Source: Natronomonas salina (GTDB lineage Archaea > Halobacteriota > Halobacteria > Halobacteriales > Haloarculaceae). From it: 64,000 nucleotides of DNA. The stretch is taken from NCBI RefSeq assembly GCF_013391105.1, contig NZ_CP058335.1:1550001-1614000 (forward strand), written 5' to 3'. Shown piece by piece: positions 1-8,693 of this stretch. The position numbers were made by a program, and so were the translations under genes. A model generated the notes under the pieces. That model was given only the letters and a program-made list of their open reading frames with translations, made no database searches and was not told where the DNA came from. The stretch's first letter is position 1, and each line of letters begins with the position of its first letter.

Positions 1-2763
1 CGCGCCGCCCGTCCCGGTGAGCGTCCGGGACATCGCCTCCCAGACCGACCCGGTGCGCCGCAGTTCGATGTTGTACCGCTCGCTGATGTGGATGCTGTAG
101 GCGACCCCGAGCCCGACGGTGAGGCTCGTGATCATCCCCGTCATGATGTTGAACGGGATGCCGAGCAGGTACATCGTCCCGAGGATCCACGAGACGCTGA
201 ACACGACGGGGAGCAGCGTGACGACCCCGAGGGTCGCGCTGCCCTCCGTGATCCGGTAGGCCAGCATCAGGAACGCGAAGATGGCCACGAGCGTGATCAG
301 CAGGCTCTCGATGACGGTGTCCAGGAGCTGCTTCTGGACGATGTCGAACAGGATGGTCTGGCCGGTCGCGGTGGCCTCGACCCCGTTGCCGTCGATCCCC
401 GCGGCGATCGACCGCATCTCGCTGGTGACGTCGCCGGAGTCCGCGCTCCCCTTCGTCGAGACGACCATCCGGACGGCCCGGTACTCGCCGTCGTCGGTCC
501 GGTGGACGACGTTCGCCGCCTCGTCGGGCGCGACGTCGTACAGTTCGTCGTAGACGGCCTCGACGTTCCGGTCGGGGACGCCGTCGCCGTCGGTGTCGGC
601 CGCGGCGAGCGTCGCGTTGAACGACTCGTTGCGGTCGGCGACGTCCCGCATCGTCCGGATCGGACTCTCGACGTCGGCCTCGTCGCCCGAGATCGTGACC
701 ACGACGTCGCTGTCGGCGGCCGCGTCCTCGGCGTCGGCGAGCCGCTGTAACGTCGCCGGATCGGTCACGTTGCCCTCCACGAGGATCTGCGCCTGCGAGT
801 CCTCGCGGACGAAGTTCTGGTTGACGAACTCGAGGTTCTCCTTCATCGTGTAGTCGCCCGGCCGGAACGGCTCCGGGAGGTTGTCGGTCCAGCCCGGCGG
901 ATCCTCGGCGATGAAGTCCTCCTGTTCGAAGCTGGTGTCGACCTGTGTGGCGCCGTAGGCGCCGCCGAGACTCACGAGGACGGCCAGCAGGAGGACGACG
1001 AGCGGGGCGCGTCGCGCCGCGGTGCCCCCGACGGAGATCAGCTGGCTGAACCGGCCGCCGCCGGTCCCGAAGGCCCGCTTCTTCCGGTCGAAGCCGCGGT
1101 TCTCGAAGAACTCGTCGAGTTCGATCTTCAGCGCGGGGACCAGCGTGCCGAACACGAGCAAGGCGACGAGGATCCCGACGGCGCTGACGATCCCGAAGTC
1201 CTGGATCGGCGGGACGGGACTCGTGAGGTTCGAGAGGAAGCCGATGGCCGTCGTCGCGGTCACCCACACGAGGGCGACGCCGACGCCGACCAGCGCCACC
1301 CGCATCGACCCGCGGGAGCTGTCGCCCCCGTAGGCGCCGCTCTCCTGGCGCTGCTCGCGGTGGCGCATGAAGATGTGGATGGCGTAGTCGATGGACAGCC
1401 CGATCAGCAGCACCGGCACCGCGATGAACATCTGGTTGAAGTCGATCCCGGCCCAGCCCATGAAGCCGAACGTCCAGACGAGGACGGCGGCGATGCCGAA
1501 CAGGCCGAGCAGGATGTCGAGGACGTCGCGGTAGGCGACCAGCAGCGCGACGACGACGAACAGCAGCGCGAGCGGCCCGACGATGGCGAGGCTGTCGCCC
1601 ATCGAGTTGTTGATCTCCTCGCCCATGATGCCACCGCCGAAGACGATGACGTCCGACCCGCCGGCGTCGGCCGCGTCGTTGGCGATGGACTGCATGGCCA
1701 GCTGGGCGTCGACGATCTCGTCGGAGGCCATCCCCCCCTGACCGCCGCCGCCGTCCTCCGACTGGTGGGTGACCACCAGCATGGTCGCGTTCGCGCTCGG
1801 CGACCCAGCCTCGTAGTGTGTCGGCATGAACGCCAGCCCGCTCATCTGGCCGGCGTCCTCGCTCAGGACGTCGTCGCGGGCGTCCTCGTACTCCGTGGCG
1901 TTCATCGATTCGATGGCCTCGATCTGCTCCTCGAGGGTCGGCGACGTGGCGTTCTCCATGGCCGCCTGCTGGGACTCCAGCTGGCTGCCGAGTTCCTGGA
2001 GCCGTTCCTGCTGTGCCTGGAGCTCCTCGCTGCGCTGCTGGAGCGCCTCGTACTCGTCGGCGAGCACTCCCTGGGTGCCGAGCTGGTAGGCCTCCTCCAG
2101 TTGCGACTCGTTCTCCGCGGCCCGAACCTGCCGGGCCGACTCGTTGAACGTCGCGTACTGCTCCTCGTCGAGCTCGACCGAGGAGTTCGCGCGGACGGAC
2201 TCGAACTCCGCACGCGGCGAGGCCGACCGGTTCTCCCGGAGCGTATCGAGGGACGCACGGAGGTCACGCTGTGTCGCGTTCAGTTCGGCGCGACGCTGCT
2301 CCAGCGCGGCGCCCTCCTCGCGGACGGTCGCGTTCAGCCGTTCGAACTCGGCGGCGGTCGCCTGCAGGTCCGCCTGCTGCTCGCCGACGATCGCCGACGT
2401 CGCGACGAGGTTCGCCACGCCGACCGTCGGCTGGTCCTCGACGAGCGTCCGGTTGATCGTCGTGTTGTCGCGGAACCGTTGCTGCAACCGCAGCATATCG
2501 AGCGACGACTCCTGGGAGATGACGTTCTCCCCTCTGACGATCAACTGCGCCGACGTCGTGTTCTCGGCGCCCGTCGAGAAGTTCTCCTCGACGTACGTCA
2601 GCTTCTCGGACTCCTCGGTGTCGCTCTGGAACTGGTCGAGCGAGGAGGTCTGCTCGATCATCCCGGCGCCGGATCCCACGACGACCGTGAGCACGAGCAT
2701 GATCACGATGAGGGGCCGGCTGTAGGCGGTGATGGCCCCCGAGAGGCGGTCGGAGAGGCTCAC
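1..2763 (-). CDS. RND/MMPL-family exporter, C-terminus beyond window
   Basis: This membrane transporter of the RND superfamily (MMPL/SSD type) is expected to export lipids, drugs or other hydrophobic compounds using the ion gradient. The frame is open from a GTG at 2763 to base 1 (921 codons), so the C-terminus is missing. A first membrane segment (about residues 12-36) is followed by a long extracytoplasmic domain rich in Glu/Gln with coiled-coil character (about 130-290). Membrane helices then follow, with the MMPL signature GLSIDYAIHIF near residue 455. The second half repeats the layout, but the equivalent motif reads GLGVAYSIHIS and lacks the Asp. A stop lies five codons upstream, so GTG 2763 is the first possible start. 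It overlaps the stop of a small upstream frame. The gene diverges from a TetR gene, and the shared region has two operator-like palindromes. Confidence 0.9.
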   Translation of the reverse strand, partial: MSLSDRLSGAITAYSRPLIVIMLVLTVVVGSGAGMIEQTSSLDQFQSDTEESEKLTYVEENFSTGAENTTSAQLIVRGENVISQESSLDMLRLQQRFRDNTTINRTLVEDQPTVGVANLVATSAIVGEQQADLQATAAEFERLNATVREEGAALEQRRAELNATQRDLRASLDTLRENRSASPRAEFESVRANSSVELDEEQYATFNESARQVRAAENESQLEEAYQLGTQGVLADEYEALQQRSEELQAQQERLQELGSQLESQQAAMENATSPTLEEQIEAIESMNATEYEDARDDVLSEDAGQMSGLAFMPTHYEAGSPSANATMLVVTHQSEDGGGGQGGMASDEIVDAQLAMQSIANDAADAGGSDVIVFGGGIMGEEINNSMGDSLAIVGPLALLFVVVALLVAYRDVLDILLGLFGIAAVLVWTFGFMGWAGIDFNQMFIAVPVLLIGLSIDYAIHIFMRHREQRQESGAYGGDSSRGSMRVALVGVGVALVWVTATTAIGFLSNLTSPVPPIQDFGIVSAVGILVALLVFGTLVPALKIELDEFFENRGFDRKKRAFGTGGGRFSQLISVGGTAARRAPLVVLLLAVLVSLGGAYGATQVDTSFEQEDFIAEDPPGWTDNLPEPFRPGDYTMKENLEFVNQNFVREDSQAQILVEGNVTDPATLQRLADAEDAAADSDVVVTISGDEADVESPIRTMRDVADRNESFNATLAAADTDGDGVPDRNVEAVYDELYDVAPDEAANVVHRTDDGEYRAVRMVVSTKGSADSGDVTSEMRSIAAGIDGNGVEATATGQTILFDIVQKQLLDTVIESLLITLVAIFAFLMLAYRITEGSATLGVVTLLPVVFSVSWILGTMYLLGIPFNIMTGMITSLTVGLGVAYSIHISERYNIELRRTGSVWEAMSRTLTGTGGA

Positions 2764-3023
2764 GCTTCGGCCCCGTTACCGACTGTTTCGGTCGCAGCTA
2801 CGGGACACGAATCGGACAGGACCAGCGGGTTCGTAGACGCGTCGTCGGGGGTCCGGGCGACCGTCGCCATTCGGCTGCGAGGTCGGCGGCAGGAGAAGAG
2901 CGGGGCCGTTCCGAGCCTGGCGGTCGGCGGCGCGCGATAGCGTTCGAGGCGGCAAGTCCCCACCGGATCGCGTGACGGGCGTCCCGGTGGGCGTCTGAGC
3001 GTCGTGGTCCGTCCGTACATCAT
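2760..3023 (-). CDS. possible leader ORF upstream of the RND exporter
   Basis: This is an 87-codon frame starting ATGATGTAC, about 28 nt downstream of a TATA-like TTGATAAACG on the minus strand (3048-3057). That is the normal geometry for a haloarchaeal leaderless start. It ends exactly at the RND GTG start, with a GTGA overlap. The predicted peptide is Arg/Pro-rich and not acidic, unlike real proteins of this genome. It may therefore be only the 5' leader of the exporter mRNA, or a translated leader that couples translation to the exporter. No family is recognised. Confidence 0.25.
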   Translation of the reverse strand: MMYGRTTTLRRPPGRPSRDPVGTCRLERYRAPPTARLGTAPLFSCRRPRSRMATVARTPDDASTNPLVLSDSCPVAATETVGNGAEA

Positions 3024-3028
3024 CTGTT

Positions 3029-3044
3029 GAATGAATATTCAGTC
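3029..3044. promoter_or_regulatory. TetR-type operator at the RND promoter
   Basis: The 16-bp near-palindrome GAATGAATATTCAGTC lies between a minus-strand TATA-like element (3048-3057) and the predicted transcript start near 3023. A bound repressor would block RND transcription. It shares TCAGTC half-sites with the site at 3125-3140. Confidence 0.6.
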
Positions 3045-3124
3045 TACGTTTATCAACCTTCTCACTCCGGACGGGTCGGCCACACCGTGTACGTGATGCA
3101 TACCGACTAGATACCGAAGAAGTA

Positions 3125-3140
3125 GACTGAGTATTCAGTC
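3125..3140. promoter_or_regulatory. TetR-type operator at the tetR promoter
   Basis: GACTGAGTATTCAGTC has perfect 6-bp arms around a 4-bp centre. It directly abuts a plus-strand TATA-like AATTTATG (3141-3148), so it covers the BRE region of the promoter for the TetR gene at 3232. This position fits autorepression. Confidence 0.65.
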
Positions 3141-3231
3141 AATTTATGTACGTCGAACCGATAGACCGTATCCGAGACGGCGACCGGAGGCGGCGCGCTC
3201 GACTCCGGGGACCGACAGCGGACACCAGACC

Positions 3232-3837
3232 ATGACGCAACCATCATCGTTCCTCGAGGACCCCGAGGACACCTCCGAGGAGATCATGCGGGCGACGTAC
3301 GTCGCGCTCTGCGAGCACGGCTACAGCGACCTCACCATCCAGCGCATCGGCGAGGAGTTCCCGAAGAGCGAGTCGCTGCTGTACCACCACTACGACAGCA
3401 AGGACGACATCCTCCTGAACTTCCTCGAGTTCATGCTCGGACAGATGGAGGAGCGCCTGCCGCTGCAGGACGCCGGGGGGGCCGACGACCACGTCGAGCG
3501 GATCGTCGAACTGACGTTCGAGCCGGGCGGCTTCGCCGGCGACGGGTTCGCGCGGGCGCTCGTCGAACTCCGGGCGCAGGCGGCCCACGACGAGGCCTAC
3601 CGCGAGCACTTCGGGCGGAGCGACCACTTCGTCCGGAAGTACATCGAGCACACGATCCGCTCCGGCATCGAACAGGGCGTCTTCCGGGAGGTCGACCCCG
3701 GCGAGACCGCCGCGCTGTTCCAGGTCGCGTTCCTCGGCGCCGTGACCCAGGGCGTCACCAGCGACGACGGCGTCCTCGAGGACGCCCGCGTCGAGTTCGA
3801 GCGGTACGTCCGGGAGTGCCTCCGCAGCGAGGACTGA
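3232..3837 (+). CDS. TetR/AcrR-family transcriptional regulator
   Basis: This 201-aa repressor has an N-terminal helix-turn-helix at about residues 20-65 (EEIMRATYVALCEHGY, then the LTIQRIGEEF and YHHYDSKDDIL elements typical of TetR). A C-terminal ligand-binding helical domain follows. It diverges from the RND exporter, and two matching palindromes sit in the shared 468-bp region. The likely role is ligand-controlled repression of the exporter and of itself. It is clearly related in sequence to the second TetR protein at 6297-6908. The inducer is unknown. Confidence 0.9.
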   Translation: MTQPSSFLEDPEDTSEEIMRATYVALCEHGYSDLTIQRIGEEFPKSESLLYHHYDSKDDILLNFLEFMLGQMEERLPLQDAGGADDHVERIVELTFEPGGFAGDGFARALVELRAQAAHDEAYREHFGRSDHFVRKYIEHTIRSGIEQGVFREVDPGETAALFQVAFLGAVTQGVTSDDGVLEDARVEFERYVRECLRSED

Positions 3838-3906
3838 CTGGCGTCTTCTCACCGAGACTCGCTACGGGTCAAGCCCCAGCTACTGTGGCGGCCGGAAGGC
3901 CCCCGC

Positions 3907-4677
3907 TCAGACCGCCTCGACCCGCTCGAAGAGGTACGCCCCGGCGGCGACCGTGATAACCGAGGAGACGACGAGCGCCCCCAGGTCGAGCGCGAGCGGG
4001 TAGGCCGAGGTCCCCACCAGCACCGCGCGCAGGCCGTCGACGCCGTAGGTCAGCGGGTTGCCGTACGCCAGGAACCGGACCGGGTCCGGCAGGCTCGAGA
4101 CCGGGTAGATCGCCCCCGAGAGGAAGAACAGCGGGAAGACGACGAACTGGACGACGAGCCCGAACCCCTCGCTGTCGCTGAACTGCGAGGCGAGCGCGAC
4201 CCCAAACCCGACGAACGTGACCGCGATCAACACGAGGAAGACGAGCGCCAGCGGCAGCGACAGCAGGCTCGCCGGCCGGAAGCCCAGGGGGATCGAGAGG
4301 ACGAGGATCAGGAGCGCCTGGACGAGCGCCGTCGTCGACCCGCCGGCGATCCGGCCGAGCACGATCGACGTCCGGCTGACCGGCGCGACGAGGATCTCCT
4401 TCAGGAAGCCGACGTCCTGGTCGGAGAGGATCGACAGCCCGGCGAAGGAGGCCCCGAACAGCATCGTGAACCCGACCATCCCGGGGACGAGATACTGCAG
4501 GTAGTCGACCCCCTCCGGGAGTCCGGGGACGGCCGCGCCGCTGAACCCGTAACCCAGGAAGAGCAGGAACAGCAGCGGCATCGCGACCGACCCGACGATC
4601 CGGGAGGGCGACCGGAGGAAGCGCTTGACGTCGCGCAGCCAGAGGGCGTAGATGCTCAGCGGGTCGACGAGGTTCAT
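3907..4677 (-). CDS. ABC-2 type transporter permease
   Basis: This 256-aa integral membrane protein has about six hydrophobic segments and the ABC-2 permease layout. It carries a short N-terminal amphipathic stretch (ALWLRDVKRFLRSP), then the helices. A GNPLTYGVDGLR element precedes the last helices, as is typical of daunorubicin-resistance-type (DrrB-like) exporters. The chosen ATG at 4677 overlaps the stop of the ATPase gene (ATGA), showing translational coupling. A longer upstream frame is Arg-rich and is just the shadow of the ATPase gene. Substrate unknown; its setting among efflux genes suggests drug or lipid export. Confidence 0.9.
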   Translation of the reverse strand: MNLVDPLSIYALWLRDVKRFLRSPSRIVGSVAMPLLFLLFLGYGFSGAAVPGLPEGVDYLQYLVPGMVGFTMLFGASFAGLSILSDQDVGFLKEILVAPVSRTSIVLGRIAGGSTTALVQALLILVLSIPLGFRPASLLSLPLALVFLVLIAVTFVGFGVALASQFSDSEGFGLVVQFVVFPLFFLSGAIYPVSSLPDPVRFLAYGNPLTYGVDGLRAVLVGTSAYPLALDLGALVVSSVITVAAGAYLFERVEAV

Positions 4678-5711
4678 CGGTCCACCTCCGTCGCGCCGCC
4701 GTCGGGTCGACCGCCGTCGCCGCCGCGTCCATTTCTCGGACCAGTCGCCACTGGGTTGTCGTCGGCCGATTCGCGCTCCTCGATCGTCGCGCCCGTCAGC
4801 GAGAGGAACACCGTCTCGAGGTTCGGCCGGTGGACGTCGACCGAGGTGATGCGGACGCCGGCGTCGTCGGCCAGTCGGACCAGGTCGGCGATCCGGCCGC
4901 CGCCGTCGTCGACGGTGACGGCGACGCCGCCCTCGGTTCGGGCGGTCTCGAGGACCCACGGTCGCTCGCCGAGGCGGTCCCGGAGGGCGTCGACCTCCCC
5001 GTCGTCGACGTCGAGGGCGACCACGTCGCCGCCGAGCGACCCGGTTAGCGCGGCGGGCGAGTCGATGGCGGCGATCCGGCCGTCGTCGACGACGGCGACC
5101 CGGTCGCAGAGCTGTTCGGCCTCCTCGATGTAGTGGGTCGTCAGGACGACGGTCACGCCGGCCTCGTCGTTCATGCGCTGGATGTACTCCCAGGTGTCCC
5201 GGCGGGTCCGGGCGTCGAGGCCGACCGTCGGCTCGTCGAGGAAGAGCACGGACGGCTCGTGGAGCAGCCCGCGGCCGATCTCGAGGCGGCGCTTCATCCC
5301 GCCGGAGTACGTGCCGACGGGGGCGTCGCGTTCCTCGCGGAGGCCGACCAGGTCGAGCACCTCGTCGATCCGGGCGGCTCGCTCGTCTCTGCCCATCCCG
5401 TACAGGCGGCCGTGGAACGCGAGGTTCTCCTCGCCGGTCAGCTCCTCGTCGAGGGCGGGTTCCTGGAAGACGATCCCGAGGCTGTTGCGGACCGCGGCCG
5501 TCTCCTCGACGACGTCGTGGCCGTCGACCCTCGCGGTGCCGTCGGTCGGCCGGAGGAGGGTGACGAGCACGTTGAGGAGCGTCGACTTCCCGGCGCCGTT
5601 CGGGCCCAGCAGCCCGAACAGCTCCCCGTCCTCGACCGAGAAGGAGAGGTCGTCCACCGCGGTCACGCGTCCGAACGTCCGGGTCAGGCCGTCGACTTCG
5701 ATTGCGGGCAT
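4674..5711 (-). CDS. ABC transporter ATP-binding protein (DrrA-like)
   Basis: This 345-aa ATPase subunit of the ABC-2 exporter has Walker A GPNGAGKST near residue 40 and the signature TYSGGMKRRLEIGRG near 136. Walker B VLFLDEPTVGLD follows, then an H-loop in VVLTTHYIEEAEQL. A C-terminal DUF4162-like regulatory tail ends in a low-complexity Gly/Arg/Asp stretch. I chose ATG 5711 (MPAIEVDGLTRTFG) because the ABC domain begins there; twenty upstream codons are open but unlike the family. It is first in a two-gene operon with the permease. Confidence 0.93.
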   Translation of the reverse strand: MPAIEVDGLTRTFGRVTAVDDLSFSVEDGELFGLLGPNGAGKSTLLNVLVTLLRPTDGTARVDGHDVVEETAAVRNSLGIVFQEPALDEELTGEENLAFHGRLYGMGRDERAARIDEVLDLVGLREERDAPVGTYSGGMKRRLEIGRGLLHEPSVLFLDEPTVGLDARTRRDTWEYIQRMNDEAGVTVVLTTHYIEEAEQLCDRVAVVDDGRIAAIDSPAALTGSLGGDVVALDVDDGEVDALRDRLGERPWVLETARTEGGVAVTVDDGGGRIADLVRLADDAGVRITSVDVHRPNLETVFLSLTGATIEERESADDNPVATGPRNGRGGDGGRPDGGATEVDR

Positions 5712-5821
5712 GGAGGGCTGATCGGGGTTGACTACTCCGTCAGCCCGTAAGTACCCGTTGGAGCCGGCCACGGAGTTCCAGCCGTCGACCGGCCGGTATT
5801 AGGGGTAGCGAGAAGACTTAT

Positions 5822-5841
5822 GACTGACTGGCCGGTCAGTC
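5822..5841. promoter_or_regulatory. TetR-like operator at the zinc-ribbon gene start
   Basis: GACTGAC-N6-GTCAGTC is an inverted repeat with 7-bp perfect arms, placed just after a TATA-like CTTATGA (about 5816-5822) and just before ATG 5847. It would overlap the transcription start of a leaderless mRNA. The half-sites match those at 3125-3140 and 7049-7064, but the spacer is longer (6 rather than 2 or 4). Confidence 0.55.
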
Positions 5842-5846
5842 CAGAC

Positions 5847-6281
5847 ATGCACCGATCCGTCTCACGGAAGCGGCCCTGGCTCGCGGCGCTGCTCGCCGCA
5901 CTCGCCACCGGCCTCGGCCACCTCTACCTCCGGCGGTGGCGACGGGCCGTCGGCTGGCTCGCGGTCCTCCTCGTCGCGACCGTCCTCTTCGTCGACCCGG
6001 CGACCGTCGACGCGCTGGCCGCCGGGGACGACGTCGACCCGCTCGCCGTCGCCCCGATACTGCTGGTGGGCAGCGCCAGCGTCGTCGACGCGTACCTGCT
6101 GGCGCACGCCCACAACTGGGCGACGCAGTCGACGAGGGCATCGGCAGAAGGGCTCGCGGAGTGTCCGAACTGCGGCCGGGAGGTCGACGCGGACCTGGAG
6201 TTCTGCCACTGGTGTACCGCGGAGTTCGACGACGTCGACGGCGCGTCACCCGGCGATAGCAGCGACCGAGAGAGGAACTGA
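5847..6281 (+). CDS. membrane protein with C-terminal zinc ribbon
   Basis: This 144-aa protein has a basic N-terminus, three hydrophobic segments (about residues 10-25, 30-47 and 65-82), and a cytoplasmic zinc ribbon of the form CPNCG...CHWC near residues 112-130. I prefer ATG 5847 over the in-frame ATG 5820. The upstream nine codons lie inside an inverted-repeat operator, and 5847 is about 27 nt from a TATA-like element. The family is common in haloarchaea but has no known function. The operator-like repeat at its start suggests that a TetR protein of this island controls it. Confidence 0.75.
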   Translation: MHRSVSRKRPWLAALLAALATGLGHLYLRRWRRAVGWLAVLLVATVLFVDPATVDALAAGDDVDPLAVAPILLVGSASVVDAYLLAHAHNWATQSTRASAEGLAECPNCGREVDADLEFCHWCTAEFDDVDGASPGDSSDRERN

Positions 6282-6296
6282 CCGGGAGGGGCGGCG

Positions 6297-6908
6297 TCAG
6301 TCGTCGGTCGGGGGCTCGTCGAGCAGGACCGACTCCACGTACTCCTCGGCGGTCCGTCGTGCGGTGTCGAGCGCCTCGTCGTCGCCCGGCACGACCGCGC
6401 GCGTCCGGGCGCCGTCGACGATGGTCAGGAGCGCCCGCGCCACGTGGTCGGCGTCGACGTCCCTGAAGACGTCCTCCTGGACGCCCTGCTCGATCACGGT
6501 CCGGAGCATGTAGCGGACGTACTCGTCGTTCTTCCGGAACCGGTCGCGGAACGTCTCGTTGTAGGGCGCCTGGCTCCGCATCTCCAGCATCGCGACCAGC
6601 AGGTCCTGGTGGTCCGCCGGCGCGACGAGCAGCTTGTCGAGCAGCAGGTCCAGCCGCCGCTCGGGGTCGGTCGTCTCGACCTCGTGGATCGTCTCCTTGA
6701 ACCGCGCGAGGACGAACTCGATGAACGCCGCCAGGAGGTCCTCCTTCGTCTCGTAGTGGTAGTGGATCGCGGCGGTCGACTTCCCGTACTCCTCGGCGAT
6801 CCGCTTGATGGTCAGCCCGGCGTAGCCGTGGTCCTGGAGGGCCTGGTAGGTGGCCTGCATGATCTCCTCGTCGGGCCCCGAGAAGGATCGCTCCGGTGAG
6901 TCCGCCAT
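6297..6908 (-). CDS. TetR/AcrR-family transcriptional regulator
   Basis: This 203-aa regulator has the N-terminal HTH (EEIMQATYQALQDHGY, LTIKRIAEEYGKS, IHYHYETKEDLL) at about residues 14-62 and an all-helical ligand domain. It resembles the TetR protein at 3232-3837 in both domains. ATG 6908 was chosen because a TATA-like GTTATCC lies about 27 nt upstream, and the 44 extra upstream codons do not look like protein. It diverges from the MATE exporter, and a palindrome at 7049-7064 lies between them. It probably represses that exporter. Confidence 0.88.
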   Translation of the reverse strand: MADSPERSFSGPDEEIMQATYQALQDHGYAGLTIKRIAEEYGKSTAAIHYHYETKEDLLAAFIEFVLARFKETIHEVETTDPERRLDLLLDKLLVAPADHQDLLVAMLEMRSQAPYNETFRDRFRKNDEYVRYMLRTVIEQGVQEDVFRDVDADHVARALLTIVDGARTRAVVPGDDEALDTARRTAEEYVESVLLDEPPTDD

Positions 6909-7048
6909 TGGTGGTACCTTCGTGCTGAGCCGGATAACAGTTTTGACCCGGCCGTCAGTTCCGGCCGCCGCACGTCCCGCCGAAATGTGTGCATACAGTT
7001 GCCGAGGTGGCGTTCGAGGTATCCGGGAGCCGGGTTCCAAAGCCTTTT

Positions 7049-7064
7049 GACTGACTAGTCAGTA
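7049..7064. promoter_or_regulatory. TetR-type operator upstream of MATE exporter
   Basis: GACTGACTAGTCAGTA contains a perfect 14-bp palindrome, ACTGACTAGTCAGT, in the tetR-MATE divergent region. It has the same 16-bp length and half-sites as the palindrome at 3125-3140. Confidence 0.65.
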
Positions 7065-7082
7065 AGTCAGGCACCGACCCCT

Positions 7083-7163
7083 ATGGACCACTATCCCTCC
7101 ACTGCCGTTCTCCCTGTGACGGTTCGGTCGCACCGCGAGTATCGCACGGAGGTAGACCGATAA
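7083..7163 (+). CDS. possible 26-aa leader peptide of the MATE gene
   Basis: An ATG at 7083 opens a 26-codon frame whose TAA overlaps the MATE start (TAATG). It contains a perfect Shine-Dalgarno GGAGGT at 7148-7153, nine bases before MATE ATG 7163, so ribosomes can load there directly. Translation of the leader is unproven. The arrangement resembles the small frame overlapping the RND start. Confidence 0.25.
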   Translation: MDHYPSTAVLPVTVRSHREYRTEVDR

Positions 7164-8614
7164 TGGGCCTCCGAGAACGCGTCGACGCGCTCTTCAAGGG
7201 CCCCGAGGAGTTCGACCTGACCGACGGCAGCATCGGCAAGCCGCTGTTCTTCCTGTCGATGCCGATCGTCGTCACGAACCTCTTCCAGACCGCCTACAAC
7301 CTCGCCGACACCTTCTGGCTGGGCCAGTACAGCACCGACGCCCTGGCCGCGATCAGCTTCGCGTTCCCGATGGTGTTCCTGCTGATCTCGCTCGGGATGG
7401 GGATCTCGGTGGCGGGGAGCGTCCTCGTCGCCCAGTACACGGGCGCCAGCGAGGCCCGGGAGGCCGAGTACGCCGCCTCCCAGACGATCACGTTCGCGCT
7501 CATCGCGTCGGTCGTCCTCGGCGGCGTCGGTTACCTCCTCGTCGAGGAGTTCCTCGCGCTGATGGGCGCCTCCGAGGCCGTCCTGCCGATGGCCACCAGC
7601 TACATGGAGGTCATCTCGCTGGGGCTGATGTTCATGTTCGGCTTCTTCGTCTTCGTCGCGCTCATGCGCGGGTACGGCGACACGATCACGCCGATGCTCG
7701 TGATGTTCGGCTCCGTCGTCCTCAACATCGTCCTCGACCCGTTCGTCATCTTCGGCTGGGGGCCGTTCCCCGAACTGGGCATCGAGGGGGCGGCGCTGGC
7801 GACGGTGTTCTCCCGCGGGCTCGCGCTGGCCGTCGGCCTCGCGATCATGTTCCGCGGGACCCGCGGCGTCCAAATCCACCTCCGGGACATGGCACCGGAC
7901 CTCACCTACCTCCGCCGGCTCGTCCGGATCGGGATCCCCGCCTCCATCGAGGGGACCGGCCGGGCGCTGTCGATGAACCTGCTGCTGTTCATCGTCGCGA
8001 TGTTCCCGGACCCCGTCGTCGCCGCCTACGGCATCGGGACGCGCGTCTTCTCGGTCGTCTTCCTGCCGGCGATCGCGGTCGCCCGCGGCGTCGAGACGAT
8101 GACGGGCCAGAACATCGGCGCGGACGAGCCCGAACGGGCCGCGGCGGCCGCGGGGCTGGCCGCGAAGGTCCTCTTCGGCGTGCTCTCGGTCGCCGGCGTC
8201 GTCGTCTTCCTGTTCCCCGAGCCCATCGTCTCGGTATTCGTCGGCGCCGGGGAACCCGACGCCGAGCGGGTGATCGAGGTCGGGACGCAGTTCCTGCGCA
8301 TCGTCGCGCTCTCGTTCGGGTTCATCGGCGTCATGCGGGCGTACACCGGGAGCTTCCGCGGGGCCGGCAAGACGCTCACCGCGGCCGCCATCTCGGTGCT
8401 GATGCTCGGCGTCATCCGGTTCCCGATCGCGTGGTTCGCCGCCAGCGAGATCGGCGAGACCGGCATCTGGCTGTCCTTCGCCGTCTCCAACGTCCTCGGG
8501 GCCGCCATCGCCTACGCGTGGTACCAGCGCGGGACGTGGCGCGAGGGCGACCTCACCGAGTCGAAGGTCGACGTCGACGACGTGAGCCTGGAAGCCGGCA
8601 CGACCGACGACTGA
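7163..8614 (+). CDS. MATE-family efflux transporter
   Basis: This 483-aa protein with about twelve membrane helices in two repeated halves is typical in length for the MatE family, which expels drugs or metabolites in exchange for H+ or Na+. The N-terminal motif PLFFLSMPIVVTNLFQT and the NLADTFWLGQ segment are standard. A second MatE half begins near residue 245. The start at 7163 is supported by the GGAGGT element nine bases upstream. It diverges from a TetR gene. A second, distinct MATE protein is at 26952-28376. Confidence 0.93.
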   Translation: MGLRERVDALFKGPEEFDLTDGSIGKPLFFLSMPIVVTNLFQTAYNLADTFWLGQYSTDALAAISFAFPMVFLLISLGMGISVAGSVLVAQYTGASEAREAEYAASQTITFALIASVVLGGVGYLLVEEFLALMGASEAVLPMATSYMEVISLGLMFMFGFFVFVALMRGYGDTITPMLVMFGSVVLNIVLDPFVIFGWGPFPELGIEGAALATVFSRGLALAVGLAIMFRGTRGVQIHLRDMAPDLTYLRRLVRIGIPASIEGTGRALSMNLLLFIVAMFPDPVVAAYGIGTRVFSVVFLPAIAVARGVETMTGQNIGADEPERAAAAAGLAAKVLFGVLSVAGVVVFLFPEPIVSVFVGAGEPDAERVIEVGTQFLRIVALSFGFIGVMRAYTGSFRGAGKTLTAAAISVLMLGVIRFPIAWFAASEIGETGIWLSFAVSNVLGAAIAYAWYQRGTWREGDLTESKVDVDDVSLEAGTTDD

Positions 8615-8693
8615 ACGCCGCGGCCTGCTTCTCGACGGCGAGACGGAAGCCATCCGACCACAGCCAGTCACAAACTGCGCTAATCTAAGCCCG

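Noticed and set aside
1360-2940. Long plus-strand open frame of 526 codons
   Set aside because: It is the antisense shadow of the RND exporter. The peptide has no domain, and the opposite strand shows a full transporter; long antisense frames are common at this GC content.
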